The notes under the pieces: generated by a model | Told to the model about the DNA's origin: nothing | What the model saw: the letters and a program-made list of their open reading frames with translations, nothing else | The model's database searches: none | Shown: positions 27,477-35,553 of the stretch, piece by piece | How positions within the stretch are numbered: the first letter of the stretch is position 1 | How the letters are laid out: each line of letters opens with the position of its first letter | Made by a program: the position numbers and the translations under genes | NCBI GenBank assembly: GCA_002420115.1 | Contig: DIHK01000047.1 | Span: forward strand, 15,698-79,697 | DNA: 64,000 nucleotides | Reading direction: 5' to 3' | Source: Nitrospira sp. UBA5698 | GTDB lineage: Bacteria; Nitrospirota; Nitrospiria; Nitrospirales; Nitrospiraceae

Positions 27477-27965
27477 TTAACGTCTCCGCCGCTTGATCGT
27501 TTCCTGCAAGATCGACGTGGCGGCTGCCTCGGTGGCAGTCTCTCCATAGACCTGTACCACGATGCCCTGATTGCCATCATCGGCACCGGTTTCCCAGCTG
27601 TCCACGTGGCGGAGCAGGTAGCCGTTTGCGCCAACGGTAGACAGTGGCCTAGCTCCCTTAGGTAAACCTGGTAAGGCGACATTGTACGTCGAGATTCCCA
27701 CCCACGATTCGTAGTCCTTCGTCGTCCACGAGCAGCCAATTCCATTGGGCACATTCCGGTTCTCGCCTGGTCCGATGGCGACACCAAGATATTTGGCAAT
27801 CTCCGCCTGGCGGAATAAATTGCAGACTGGATTGCTAGCGGCCTTACCTGGCACATTGCCGCTCAATTCATCAGCCAATTTCTTGGCGTCTTCCTGTGTG
27901 TGAACCTCCGCCGCAACCGCACTAGTGACGGCAAGAAACAGAACAACGAGGCTCGCGTATCGCAT
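27477..27965 (-). CDS. Secreted DUF3558-like protein, paralogue A
   Basis: The 162-residue protein has a signal peptide (MRYASLVVLFLAVTSAVAA) and a domain with the pattern AASNPVCNLF...EIAKYLGV...GPGEN...GCSW...DYE. This is the DUF3558-type layout of two cysteines around a helix and a strand, which could form a disulfide. A second copy with the same motifs is encoded at 30403-30888. Function is unknown. ATG 27965 is preceded by AGGAGA. Confidence 0.65.
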   Translation of the reverse strand: MRYASLVVLFLAVTSAVAAEVHTQEDAKKLADELSGNVPGKAASNPVCNLFRQAEIAKYLGVAIGPGENRNVPNGIGCSWTTKDYESWVGISTYNVALPGLPKGARPLSTVGANGYLLRHVDSWETGADDGNQGIVVQVYGETATEAAATSILQETIKRRRR

Positions 27966-28039
27966 TGGTATCTCCTATCGGTTGTAAGGATGAGTTGAGA
28001 GCAGCTCGTACGCTATAGGATCAAGTCTTGGATCTTGTA

Positions 28040-28258
28040 TCAAGGTCGGTGACGATTCAGCGCTCCCTGAAGCGAATACAGGTAGTAGCACAAGGGAACC
28101 GTGCAACCAGGACGAGCAGCGCGAATGTGCCGGTAAATCACGACTGCTCCGAAACGCTGCAAATCCCGCTTGGTGTGAACGCCCACCTCCGCCAGTCGTC
28201 GGACGATGGTAGGTCCAAGATTGCGGAGGCTAATAAGGGCTGAGAGCTTCCGAGTCAT
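28040..28258 (-). CDS. TfoX C-terminal domain protein
   Basis: The small protein (72 aa from ATG 28258) matches the TfoX/Sxy C-terminal helix-hairpin-helix domain: LISLRNLGPTIVRRLAEVGVHTKRDLQRFGAVVIY and a final LYSLQGAL, read in adjoining segments. The N-terminal TfoX domain is absent. Stand-alone copies are common and their role is unclear; they are not by themselves evidence of competence. A longer start at 28330 would overlap the upstream gene by 32 bases. Confidence 0.78.
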   Translation of the reverse strand: MTRKLSALISLRNLGPTIVRRLAEVGVHTKRDLQRFGAVVIYRHIRAARPGCTVPLCYYLYSLQGALNRHRP

Positions 28259-28298
28259 ACGAACAGCTCGATTCAGCTGCAGTAGGTTGTTCGGTGAC

Positions 28299-28706
28299 TT
28301 ACTTGGCACGAATGCGGTTGTTCTTGGCATTGTGCTCGAGCTCGCACAGTCCGAGCGCCTCCATCAGCGGCGGGATGTAGACGCCAAAACGTCCGCGCAG
28401 GCCCTTCTTCAAGCCATACCAGCCACCGATGGGATTTTTGGAAGAACGCCCCCATGCCTCAACAGTACCTTCCTTCGCAGGCTTTTGCTCGTCGGTTCCG
28501 CCTAGCTCCATCCAGTCTCCATGTGCCCCGAGCATCGCATGGAGATCCTGGATGCAGCGTGCGTCGTAGTGGAGCACAGTCTTCCCAACCGTGCAGACGA
28601 GGATGACTAGACCGTCCTTATTGTCCGTGTGCATCGTAAACTCCGACGTACCCGGCGCGGTCTTAAGGCTCCACGGGTTGTCTTGGGTTCGGTTGAATGG
28701 CTTCAT
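28299..28706 (-). CDS. Conserved protein of unknown function, 135 aa
   Basis: A compact soluble protein with a strongly conserved-looking body (PWSLKTAPGTSEFTMHTD, LVCTVGKTVLHYDARCI, GTVEAWGRSSKNPIGGWYGL, GRFGVYIPPLMEALGL). I recall similar proteins in actinobacteria and other soil bacteria as an uncharacterised family. It has no signal peptide. The next gene downstream is the TfoX C-terminal protein, so the two may be co-transcribed. Confidence 0.7.
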   Translation of the reverse strand: MKPFNRTQDNPWSLKTAPGTSEFTMHTDNKDGLVILVCTVGKTVLHYDARCIQDLHAMLGAHGDWMELGGTDEQKPAKEGTVEAWGRSSKNPIGGWYGLKKGLRGRFGVYIPPLMEALGLCELEHNAKNNRIRAK

Positions 28707-28853
28707 GTATAGTCTTCCTCGCAGAGATTCAGTGGAGTATACGTTGACACCGTCAGGGGGAATGCTCGTCCAGACCTGTTGTTTCCTAGGGCAGCCGATC
28801 TGTCGCCTTTGTCCTCAGAGAGTGGTGCCTCGCGATCCTGACAAGGGTAGACC

Positions 28854-29342
28854 TTACACCACACTGCCGCACAATTCCCACAGGTTCCAATCCTGAATGC
28901 GTGCGCCGACGGTGTGCTCCTCGTCCCATGCGACACGATACGCGATCTCAATAGTTTGGCCATCCCGAGGGGCGCCTTTCAACAACTCGATGCGAACCCA
29001 CCGGACAACGACATGAGGCCACACATCCTCAGCCTGCTGAATCTTCGTAACTGACTCAAACAACTCTGTATGCTCTCCAGCCGAATCGGCTTCCTCCCGA
29101 TACGGCTCATAGTGCGTGAAGAGACCGGCTTGAATCGCTGGACACAGAGCCTCATACCGAGCAGGCAACTCATGCGCCAAGGCCAAGCCCTCGGCGTCCG
29201 GTGACTCACGCCCTCCGGATACATTCAACTCGACCGTCCCGTGCTGACCGAGCGTGATACTTCCTCGCCAACAACCGCGCGACCTCGTCAGTACGCCAAG
29301 GCGACCATCCTCAAACGTTGCGGTCTTGAAGATGCCAAACAT
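28854..29342 (-). CDS. Protein of unknown function, 162 aa
   Basis: A soluble protein whose beginning (MFGIFKTATFEDGRLGVLTRSRGCWRGSI in part) and later VWPHVVVRWVRIELL suggest a DUF6985-like fold, but the resemblance is weak. ATG 29342 has GGAGGG 5 bases ahead and is preferred to an upstream start at 29363. No signal peptide and no recognised active site. It belongs to a run of unrelated small genes on the minus strand. Confidence 0.55.
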   Translation of the reverse strand: MFGIFKTATFEDGRLGVLTRSRGCWRGSITLGQHGTVELNVSGGRESPDAEGLALAHELPARYEALCPAIQAGLFTHYEPYREEADSAGEHTELFESVTKIQQAEDVWPHVVVRWVRIELLKGAPRDGQTIEIAYRVAWDEEHTVGARIQDWNLWELCGSVV

Positions 29343-29732
29343 GGTGCCCTCCGCTATCGCCAATGCGGGAGGTCAGCCGCGGCGTGAAACGGCGTCGACT
29401 GAAACTCCCCGACAGACTGTCACTCGTTTATTCCCTCAGAGATTGCATCGGAACATTGTCAGCCCAAAAAGTATAGGCAAACCCATGCCCTTTGTCATTG
29501 GGATACAGCTATGTGGTTCCGGAGAGATCTGGCCCTTCCAATATCCTTGAAGGTAAGTGAGCTCTATCCCTCTGGCCTCCGAGGGACGATACATTCCGGC
29601 TAGGGCTGAGGCATCTGGGGAGCGGGTGCGAGTGACCCGGATCGTACAGGTACTGAGAAGTCAAGCGACGGCTGAAGTCAGAGTCCAGGCAACGGTGCTT
29701 CAGAGCTTCGGATCACGTTGATTCAGGATGGC
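29343..29732. other. 390-base gap with no gene recognised
   Basis: Short open frames here have no ribosome binding site and only overlap neighbours antisense. I see no repeat or structured element worth naming. Confidence 0.45.
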
Positions 29733-30395
29733 CTACATGACAGTCTCACCCAAAGAAACCGTGACCTTGCGCACGAGGGATGACTTAAAGACAAATGTCC
29801 AGCTGCCGTTCTTGACCGTGATTGAATCGCGTTCTGGGGAAACGTGCACATTCTCACTATTTGCCTCAGGTCCCATCGTGGGCAGCATGACACCAGGAAT
29901 GATCAGATTGATATGCTCAGTGCGCTGCTTGGCAATCACCGTCTTGTTCCCTCCCGTGCACGCTACCGTCATCTGCGCAGCGGGATAGTTCTTGCGCCCG
30001 ACAGTTTCGAGATAGACCGACACGCCTTCCTTGAGGCTCACGCATGGTACATTCTTCGTGCTTTTGGATAATCGTCCGCGGGTACAGCCCTCTGCTCCGT
30101 TCCCGAGCAAGCCAATTTCACTTGGGGAAATCTCTATAGGTCGGTGTCCCAAGCACCTTGCTTTCCGTGGATCAAAGTCGAATGTGAGCTCCAGCCAGTC
30201 TTTAACCGGTGCATAGCCATTCGTGGCTTCGTTGACAACCAACGTCGTATCGTTCTCAAAACTGCCGAGAACGTGGCAACGGATGACTTTCGCGTTCCCC
30301 CATTTCTCAGCGAGCGTCAAATCTATCGCTGATGGCGCAGCCACGTTACAGGCAACCATCAAACCAGTCAGCAGGATCGCGAATCTGATTATTAT
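29733..30395 (-). CDS. Putative lipoprotein of unknown function with non-canonical start
   Basis: From TTG 30362 or ATG 30359 the protein begins MVACNV, in the middle of what looks like a lipoprotein signal. The upstream in-frame codons 30393-30363 read IIIRFAILLTGL, a proper hydrophobic core ending in the lipobox MVAC. No ATG, GTG or TTG exists between the in-frame TAA at 30423-30425 and that core, so the start is ATA (30395) or the original ATG was lost. The mature 200-residue protein has several cysteines and no recognised domain. It begins 8 bases after the stop of DUF3558-like paralogue B. Confidence 0.5.
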   Translation of the reverse strand: MIIRFAILLTGLMVACNVAAPSAIDLTLAEKWGNAKVIRCHVLGSFENDTTLVVNEATNGYAPVKDWLELTFDFDPRKARCLGHRPIEISPSEIGLLGNGAEGCTRGRLSKSTKNVPCVSLKEGVSVYLETVGRKNYPAAQMTVACTGGNKTVIAKQRTEHINLIIPGVMLPTMGPEANSENVHVSPERDSITVKNGSWTFVFKSSLVRKVTVSLGETVM

Positions 30396-30402
30396 GGAGA
30401 GG

Positions 30403-30888
30403 CTACCTTGCCCGGCGTTTGATTACCTCTTGAAGCAACCTGACCGCCGAAGGCTCGGTCGCCGTCTTCCCTGAAATCCCCACCACGATCGCCACATCCT
30501 GAACGAGGGCTCCGGCCGACCAGCCATCGTCCGGCGCCACCCAGCCCCTGCTCCCAACGTCGGGCAAGCGTTTGAACCCCTTCACAAGCTTGGGCTCCGG
30601 GAAGTAGTTCGGAGGGACAACCGTTACAGTTACAGACGCTTCGTAGTCTGAGTCGTGCCAGCTGCACCCCGAGCCGCCGGCCGCATTCTCCCCAGGGCCA
30701 ACCGGCACACCAACATAGGTGGCAACCTCGGTCGGTGTGAAAAGTTTGCACTGCGGATTGCTCGCAGCTGAACCTTTGGAGTCCCCAGTCAGCATATCCC
30801 TGAGTTTATGAGGGTCCGTCTGTTGGGCCTGTGCCGATACCGCGATCAGCATTGTGAGGGCGATTGCCGTAGCATGAGAATAACGCAT
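30403..30888 (-). CDS. Secreted DUF3558-like protein, paralogue B
   Basis: The 161-residue signal-peptide protein (MRYSHATAIALTMLIAVSAQA) is paralogous to the one at 27477-27965. Shared features are AASNPQCKLF, EVATYVGVPVGPGEN, GCSW...DYEASV and a final LLQEVIKRRAR. The two copies lie 3 kb apart in the same orientation, each with a good ribosome binding site (AAGGAG here). Function is unknown; the putative lipoprotein gene at 29733 follows immediately. Confidence 0.65.
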   Translation of the reverse strand: MRYSHATAIALTMLIAVSAQAQQTDPHKLRDMLTGDSKGSAASNPQCKLFTPTEVATYVGVPVGPGENAAGGSGCSWHDSDYEASVTVTVVPPNYFPEPKLVKGFKRLPDVGSRGWVAPDDGWSAGALVQDVAIVVGISGKTATEPSAVRLLQEVIKRRAR

Positions 30889-30997
30889 AACTTACTCCTT
30901 CGTTTAAGGAACTGCTCAGAGTGACAGAAACTGATTCCTGGTTCCCCTGCCTGCTTGAGAAACCCTGAACACAGCGAGTGCTGGCAGCAGGTGCTTG

Positions 30998-31229
30998 CTA
31001 AGCTGCCTTTCCACATGAACTTTTGCCTTTGACAAGTAGATCAACATCACAAACCAGCACATGTAATAGCGAGAGGAGCTGATCCACTGACTTGCGGTAG
31101 CTGGTCTGATCGAGTAGCCGATATAACTGCGTCGCTGATATACGCAATCGTCTGATAATTTCCCGCGTTGAGAGAGGGGGGACTGTTGCTGAAGAGTGCT
31201 TGAGCTGACTACACTGGATCGTCAGTCCT
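30998..31229 (-). pseudogene. C-terminal remnant of a small HTH protein
   Basis: The last ~75 codons of a minus-strand frame read LSTREIIRRLRISATQLYRL, LDQTSYRKSVDQLLSLLHVL and CDVDLLVKGKS. This is the HTH plus C-terminal part of a small XRE-like family in which this segment normally follows a 70-80 residue N-terminal part. Upstream of about 31230 the frame becomes antisense to the lipoprotein gene at 31265 and no N-terminal part or ribosome binding site is present. It is best read as a 5'-deleted gene. Confidence 0.5.
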
Positions 31230-31264
31230 AATGTTGAGTACAAAATTTCCCACGAGGCTGCGTC

Positions 31265-31672
31265 ATGCGATTCGTGCTGATTTTGATGTTCACGCTGCTC
31301 ACTGGATGTGCCGAATCTCGCCTCGAACAGGGGATGGATCCTGATTCCAGAACCACTGCCACTTCCGACCATATAGGAAGTGAGTGGACCAAAGAACGCA
31401 AAGCACGGTATGACCAGGCTCGCGAGGGGCTCCGACTGTCTCGTGAACGCTATATTGCGACCACCCGCCCAGTCCTTGAGAGCAAGTTTCGACAGGAACA
31501 CCCCGAGTTGACCGAGACAGAAATCGAAGCAATGGTTGATGAGGCGCTGGCGAACGGCTCCCACTATGAAAAGAAGCCACGACCGGAGGGCCCGGCCAGA
31601 CTCCCTCCGCCACGTCCCACGAACTGTCTGCCTCCTCCAGGGAGTTGGCCGTCTAATCCAAATTGCTACTAG
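31265..31672 (+). CDS. Small lipoprotein of unknown function
   Basis: The 135-residue protein starts MRFVLILMFTLLTGCAES, a textbook lipoprotein signal (lipobox LTGC, lipidated Cys15). A charged helical stretch follows (SEWTKERKARYDQAREGLRLSR), then TETEIEAMVDEAL and a proline-rich tail with two cysteines. It is not recognised as a known family. The 5' end abuts the broken HTH gene, which may have been deleted by the event that brought this gene in. Confidence 0.65.
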   Translation: MRFVLILMFTLLTGCAESRLEQGMDPDSRTTATSDHIGSEWTKERKARYDQAREGLRLSRERYIATTRPVLESKFRQEHPELTETEIEAMVDEALANGSHYEKKPRPEGPARLPPPRPTNCLPPPGSWPSNPNCY

Positions 31673-31864
31673 CAGGATGCTCTGATCAGATCCGAGATCG
31701 GTCATCTTAGTCTATGGGGGGAATCTTGAAATGGTTCTTAATCATGCTGCGAATGAGCACACAAACCCTGGGGGTCAGATCCGCCTCAATTCATCGATGC
31801 ACGAGCCCCATGCTGGCATGCGCGTCGCTTTCCCGTAAATGTTCTTGTTATGATGTTGCCGCCC

Positions 31865-32356
31865 ATGCGACTACACCGAACTTCCTTGTGCGTAATCGTC
31901 CTCACCCTGCTACTTCCCGGCTGCGCCTCCTGGTTCATAAAGGGTGAGCCCCCGGAGGTGCTGGTCACCAATGTCACGCCATTGGACGCAACGATGTTCG
32001 AACAACGGCTCCGTGTAGATCTTCGAGTCCGCAACCCCAATGATTTCGACTATCACCTGACTGGCATCGACTTCACATTGAATCTGAACGGGAAACGTCT
32101 GGCCCGTGGCCTGGCGAGCAAGGAGATGACGATCCCCCGGTTGGGCGATGCCGTGATGACGATCGAGACCAGTACCTCGACCCTCGACATCATGCGCCAG
32201 CTGCTCCAGTTCTCGCAGAAACAGGAACTGACGTACGATATCAAAGGCGTGCTGCATGGTACGGAAGGGCGATTGCCGTTCACCAATGCAGGAACGCTCG
32301 TTGAGCCTGGCATGTTCTCTGACTCATCGGCAAGTTCTGGCACAACTCCACGATAA
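31865..32356 (+). CDS. LEA type 2 (WHy-domain) lipoprotein
   Basis: The lipoprotein signal MRLHRTSLCVIVLTLLLPGC (lipidated Cys20) is followed by a WHy/LEA_2 domain. Its segments include VLVTNVTPLDATMFEQRL, DLRVRNPNDFDYHLTGIDFTL in part, GKRLARGLASKEMTIPRLGD and a DIKG strand. Such proteins are linked with desiccation or general stress and sit in the envelope. The exact start is uncertain: ATG 31850 is also in frame and neither has a clear ribosome binding site. Confidence 0.8.
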   Translation: MRLHRTSLCVIVLTLLLPGCASWFIKGEPPEVLVTNVTPLDATMFEQRLRVDLRVRNPNDFDYHLTGIDFTLNLNGKRLARGLASKEMTIPRLGDAVMTIETSTSTLDIMRQLLQFSQKQELTYDIKGVLHGTEGRLPFTNAGTLVEPGMFSDSSASSGTTPR

Positions 32357-32359
32357 CGC

Positions 32360-32377
32360 GCCTATATCGAGATAGGC
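32360..32377. terminator. Weak hairpin between convergent genes
   Basis: GCCTAT (32360-32365) and ATAGGC (32372-32377) form a six-bp stem with a six-base loop between the LEA2 lipoprotein gene and the convergent protease gene. No T-tract follows, so termination is only possible. Confidence 0.3.
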
Positions 32378-32455
32378 ACCCGACCTCTCTCTTACGCTCA
32401 GGGACTACGTGAAGGAGTTCAATCGGGGTGAGCGATGGTGGCAGCCTGAGCACTA

Positions 32456-33331
32456 TTATCGCCAGGCTTGAGGCACGGAATACAGGCTGGCATGCCGTTC
32501 AAGTTTGCTGAGGAGCTTCTCTGCTTCTTTCACTTGGCTGTCGGCGAACTCTCCTGGCTGACTGTCAAGTGAGTGTTTCATCCATGCATCACGAAGTGCA
32601 TGAAGTTCTTTAAACTGACTCCTCCACCATCGCTCATTACGGCCGCCTGGAGCGTGGGGATCTGGCCGTACCTCTTCAAAAATCACAACCTGTTTGAGGG
32701 AATCGATCTTGAACGAATACCTGGACATGAACACCATTCCAATGAGCCCTTCGAACGACTCAGAGACCGAATTCATAATCGTCGCGGGAATGAAGGTGTC
32801 CTTAGCGCCTCCCACCTGCACCGTATCTAGAAACGTCCTCATCGCAGGAACAGTCCCGCCGATTCCGCCTGCGGCAGTCAATACCATGCCCCCATCGTTC
32901 CCGAACAACCCGAGCTTCTGGGCAACCTTTGGAGAAATGATCAGTCCAGGAGCGCCGGTATCGATCGCCATGGGAACGGTCACGGAGCCGTTGAAGGTGA
33001 CCTGCACAATCACACGCTGCGCATCACCTTCATAGGCTTCGAACGGAACTGAAAACGCATTGAGTATCGGTTTTGCCCCACCAGCCACAGTGACCTCTTG
33101 GCGACCAGCGGTAGGACCCACTCGCTGGGTCGCTGCCGATTTCGGCATGGCTTCTGCATTGGGTTTCTCTGGCTTTACCTTGTTTCGGTATTGGTTTGGG
33201 ACAGATTCCAATGACCTGGCGAAATGGGTTACTCCTGAATCATCGACCCATTGGAGAAGATCTCCGGCAAGCACAGAGGAGCACATCGAGAATAGGCTCG
33301 TCACCAATACAGATACAAAGGCTGGAAACAT
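32456..33331 (-). CDS. Secreted retropepsin-like aspartic protease with DUF4124-type N-terminus
   Basis: After a signal peptide (MFPAFVSVLVTSLFSMCSSVLAG) comes a DUF4124-like strand-turn (LLQWVDDSGVTHFA). A retroviral-type aspartic protease domain follows with catalytic DTG at 124-126 (VPMAIDTGAPGLIIS), a TAAGG flap-like segment and the hydrophobic GLIGMVF motif. A C-terminal helical region (about 225-290) ends the protein. One DTG per chain implies a dimer. ATG 33331 with AAAGGAG upstream is chosen over 33370. The substrate is unknown; periplasmic location is expected. Confidence 0.85.
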   Translation of the reverse strand: MFPAFVSVLVTSLFSMCSSVLAGDLLQWVDDSGVTHFARSLESVPNQYRNKVKPEKPNAEAMPKSAATQRVGPTAGRQEVTVAGGAKPILNAFSVPFEAYEGDAQRVIVQVTFNGSVTVPMAIDTGAPGLIISPKVAQKLGLFGNDGGMVLTAAGGIGGTVPAMRTFLDTVQVGGAKDTFIPATIMNSVSESFEGLIGMVFMSRYSFKIDSLKQVVIFEEVRPDPHAPGGRNERWWRSQFKELHALRDAWMKHSLDSQPGEFADSQVKEAEKLLSKLERHASLYSVPQAWR

Positions 33332-33682
33332 TCTCGCGCGCTCCTTTCCCACAGAACCCCCAAGCGCCATGGCCCGGTTCGCTCACTCACTGGCTATTGC
33401 AGCGCATCAGAATAGGACTCTAACAAAGAGCGCTTTCCTGACAAGCAATATCCGTAAACCTTTGCACCATACCAGCCTGCACCGCACATGTTGCACCACT
33501 GTTTCTTGCTCCATTCGAAAAAGGCGTACGCCTGCGCATAGGTTGTAGACCTGCATTGAACAAGACAGACCCTCTACTTCATGTTGCTTCCGTCTTTCCG
33601 ATGGTAGAAACTGGAAATCGATCCCTGGTGAGGTCTGCACAGGGCCAATGAAACCACAGATCGGGAGGAGCCTGGCCCTGCA
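33332..33682 (-). other. 351-base gap with a coding-like frame lacking a start
   Basis: Between the protease gene and the divergent transporter gene, the minus strand has an open frame from about 33570 to 33394. It reads TTYAQAYAFFEWSKKQWCNM, then CGAGWYGAKVYGYCLSGKRS. It has coding-like composition but no ATG, GTG or TTG after an in-frame TAG. It could be the end of a decayed gene or chance. Confidence 0.3.
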
Positions 33683-34414
33683 ATGACCACCTCCACGGAA
33701 CCACTCACGCCTGAACTCATCTCGAACCCCCGTCACTACCGCTATTACGACCTCGTCATGGCGGGTTTCGTGACGGTGCTGCTCTGTTCGAACCTGATTG
33801 GACCAGGCAAGACCTGCATCCTCTTCGGCCTGACGTTCGGCGCCGGGAACCTCTTCTTCCCAATCTCTTACATCTTCGGCGACGTACTGACCGAGGTCTA
33901 CGGCTACGCGCGTGCGCGTAAAGTCATCTGGGCAGGGTTCATCGCAATGATCTTCGCAACCATCATGGGACTCTTCGTGATCCACATGCCGGGGGATCCG
34001 GAAGAACCTTTCAATGCCGTAATCCAGCCGGCACTGGAGGTTGTCTTCGGAAGCACCGGACGGATCGTGATTGCCTCAATGGTCGCCTATTGGTGCGGCG
34101 ACTTCATGAATAGCTATGTCATGGCAAAGATGAAGGTCTGGACCGAGGGGCGTCACCTCTGGACCCGCACGATCGGCTCGACCGCGGTCGGCCAGCTCGT
34201 CGACAGCGCCCTCTTCTATCCGATTGCGTTCTTTGGAACCTGGCAGCCTGGCACGATGATGAAGGTCATCGCCTTCAACTGGGCGTTCAAGGTCTCCGTT
34301 GAGATCGTCTTCACGCCGGTCACCTATGCGATTGTTCGATGGCTAAAGCGCCAGGAGAACGAGGACTGGTACGACAGGCAGACGAACTTCACGCCATTCT
34401 CGTTGAAGGACTGA
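33683..34414 (+). CDS. Queuosine precursor transporter, YhhQ/VUT family
   Basis: The 243-residue inner-membrane protein has about six helices. Family hallmarks are CSNLIGPGKTC, FPISYIFGDVLTEVYGYARAR, GDFMNSYVMAKMKV and GQLVDSALFYPIAF. It imports preQ0/preQ1 for queuosine in tRNA. A GGGAGGAG sits 12 bases ahead of ATG 33683. No queuosine biosynthesis gene lies nearby. Confidence 0.92.
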   Translation: MTTSTEPLTPELISNPRHYRYYDLVMAGFVTVLLCSNLIGPGKTCILFGLTFGAGNLFFPISYIFGDVLTEVYGYARARKVIWAGFIAMIFATIMGLFVIHMPGDPEEPFNAVIQPALEVVFGSTGRIVIASMVAYWCGDFMNSYVMAKMKVWTEGRHLWTRTIGSTAVGQLVDSALFYPIAFFGTWQPGTMMKVIAFNWAFKVSVEIVFTPVTYAIVRWLKRQENEDWYDRQTNFTPFSLKD

Positions 34415-34743
34415 GCCGTTGGTCCCCAGACGACGACCCTGTCGATCCCACGGAGATCATATGGTGATCTGAAAAGTACCCGACTCTCTGAAGGGTGGCT
34501 CTTCGCAACCATCCTGGATTGAATGATATCGGTATAACGGCCTGCCTAAAGAAACGGATTTCAACTCCTTAATTGATTGTTCACTAGTATGCACAAGACA
34601 AGACGCGACCCTAATACTGACAAACGAGACCTGCTTTCTTTATCCACTTCGGAATGAATGTCCGGGTGACCCTCAGCTGATTTTCTTGAGCATTACCGCG
34701 AGTAAACTCGACGATGAAAACACTCACAAATCAATGCAGACAA
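34415..34743. other. 329-base gap with no gene recognised
   Basis: This lies between the convergent transporter and msrA genes. A short palindrome (GATCATATGGTGATC, about 34455-34469) is the only structure seen; it has no T-tract. Confidence 0.4.
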
Positions 34744-35364
34744 CTACGGCTTCCCCCACAAGGCTTCCAACCGATTGGCTCGGCCACAGCCATACTTGTA
34801 ATACTTATAGCGGAGCGGGTTCTTCTTGTAGTAGTCCTGGTGATAGTCTTCGGCTGGATAGAAGGTTGACGATGGGACTAGCTGCGTCACGATCGGTGCA
34901 GGAAATTTCTTGGCCTGTTCGATTGCGGCTTTCGATTCTTCCGCTTGTCGCTTTTCGTCTTCGGTGGAATAGAACACTGCGGATCGGTACTGCGTCCCAT
35001 GATCGCAAAACTGTGCGTTGGGCGTGAGTGGATCCACGTTGTGCCAAAAGGCATCGAGGAGCTTCTGATAGGTGACCTTTGTGGGGTCATAGATGACTTC
35101 GACCGCCTCCGCATGGCCCGTCCGCCCAGCGGACACTTCTTCATAGCTTGGGTTGGCTACCGTGCCGCCCATATACCCCGATACGACACTGACGACCCCC
35201 TCCACCTTCTCAAACGCTTCCTCCATACACCAGAAACAGCCGCCGGCAAAATAGGCCTTAGTACTGGGAGTTGCCGCTGGTGTATCAGCTAGTGGGACGT
35301 TTGCGAGAATCATGCACACGATAAGCCCGATAGCCAGAGCGATGAACCGCCGTTGAGTTGTCAT
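34744..35364 (-). CDS. msrA: Peptide methionine sulfoxide reductase MsrA, exported form
   Basis: MsrA reduces methionine-S-sulfoxide in proteins. The catalytic motif GGCFWCMEEAFE places the active Cys at 43; the GYMGGTVANPSYEEVSAGRTGHAE block and HDGTQYRSAVFY-type segment (here DHGTQYRSAVFY) are intact. The N-terminus (RRFIALAIGLIVCMILANVPLA) is a signal peptide, so this is a periplasmic repair enzyme. A C-terminal Cys in YKYGCGRAN is the likely resolving residue. Confidence 0.95.
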   Translation of the reverse strand: MTTQRRFIALAIGLIVCMILANVPLADTPAATPSTKAYFAGGCFWCMEEAFEKVEGVVSVVSGYMGGTVANPSYEEVSAGRTGHAEAVEVIYDPTKVTYQKLLDAFWHNVDPLTPNAQFCDHGTQYRSAVFYSTEDEKRQAEESKAAIEQAKKFPAPIVTQLVPSSTFYPAEDYHQDYYKKNPLRYKYYKYGCGRANRLEALWGKP

Positions 35365-35480
35365 GTTGGTATCCTCCTTCCTTATCGTCGTCTTAGTGGC
35401 TTCATTCTTACATCGACGACGACAGACTTCAGGCGATCACTTGCGCACCTCGTCAAACATCTCTCGTTCGGGATTGGGAC

Positions 35481-35494
35481 GCTTCACGCTTCAC
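35481..35494. repeat. Two tandem heptads GCTTCAC
   Basis: Two perfect GCTTCAC copies, complementary to GTGAAGC, sit in the intergenic region upstream of msrA. They belong to the same heptad family as 23917-23998 and 44490-44524. Confidence 0.4.
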
Positions 35495-35553
35495 GAACGA
35501 CGAGCGCTGGGCGACAGATATGGTCGCAGTAGACAGGTTCATGAATATGCAAG

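Noticed and set aside
31230..31705. N-terminal half of the 235-codon frame that ends in the HTH segment
   Set aside because: It is antisense to the lipoprotein gene at 31265; only the downstream HTH part looks genuine, so it was annotated as a remnant.
31765..31790. GGGGGTCAGATC motif similar to the ends of REP-associated transposase (RAYT) elements
   Set aside because: A single short match without a transposase gene or partner repeat; not enough to call a mobile element.
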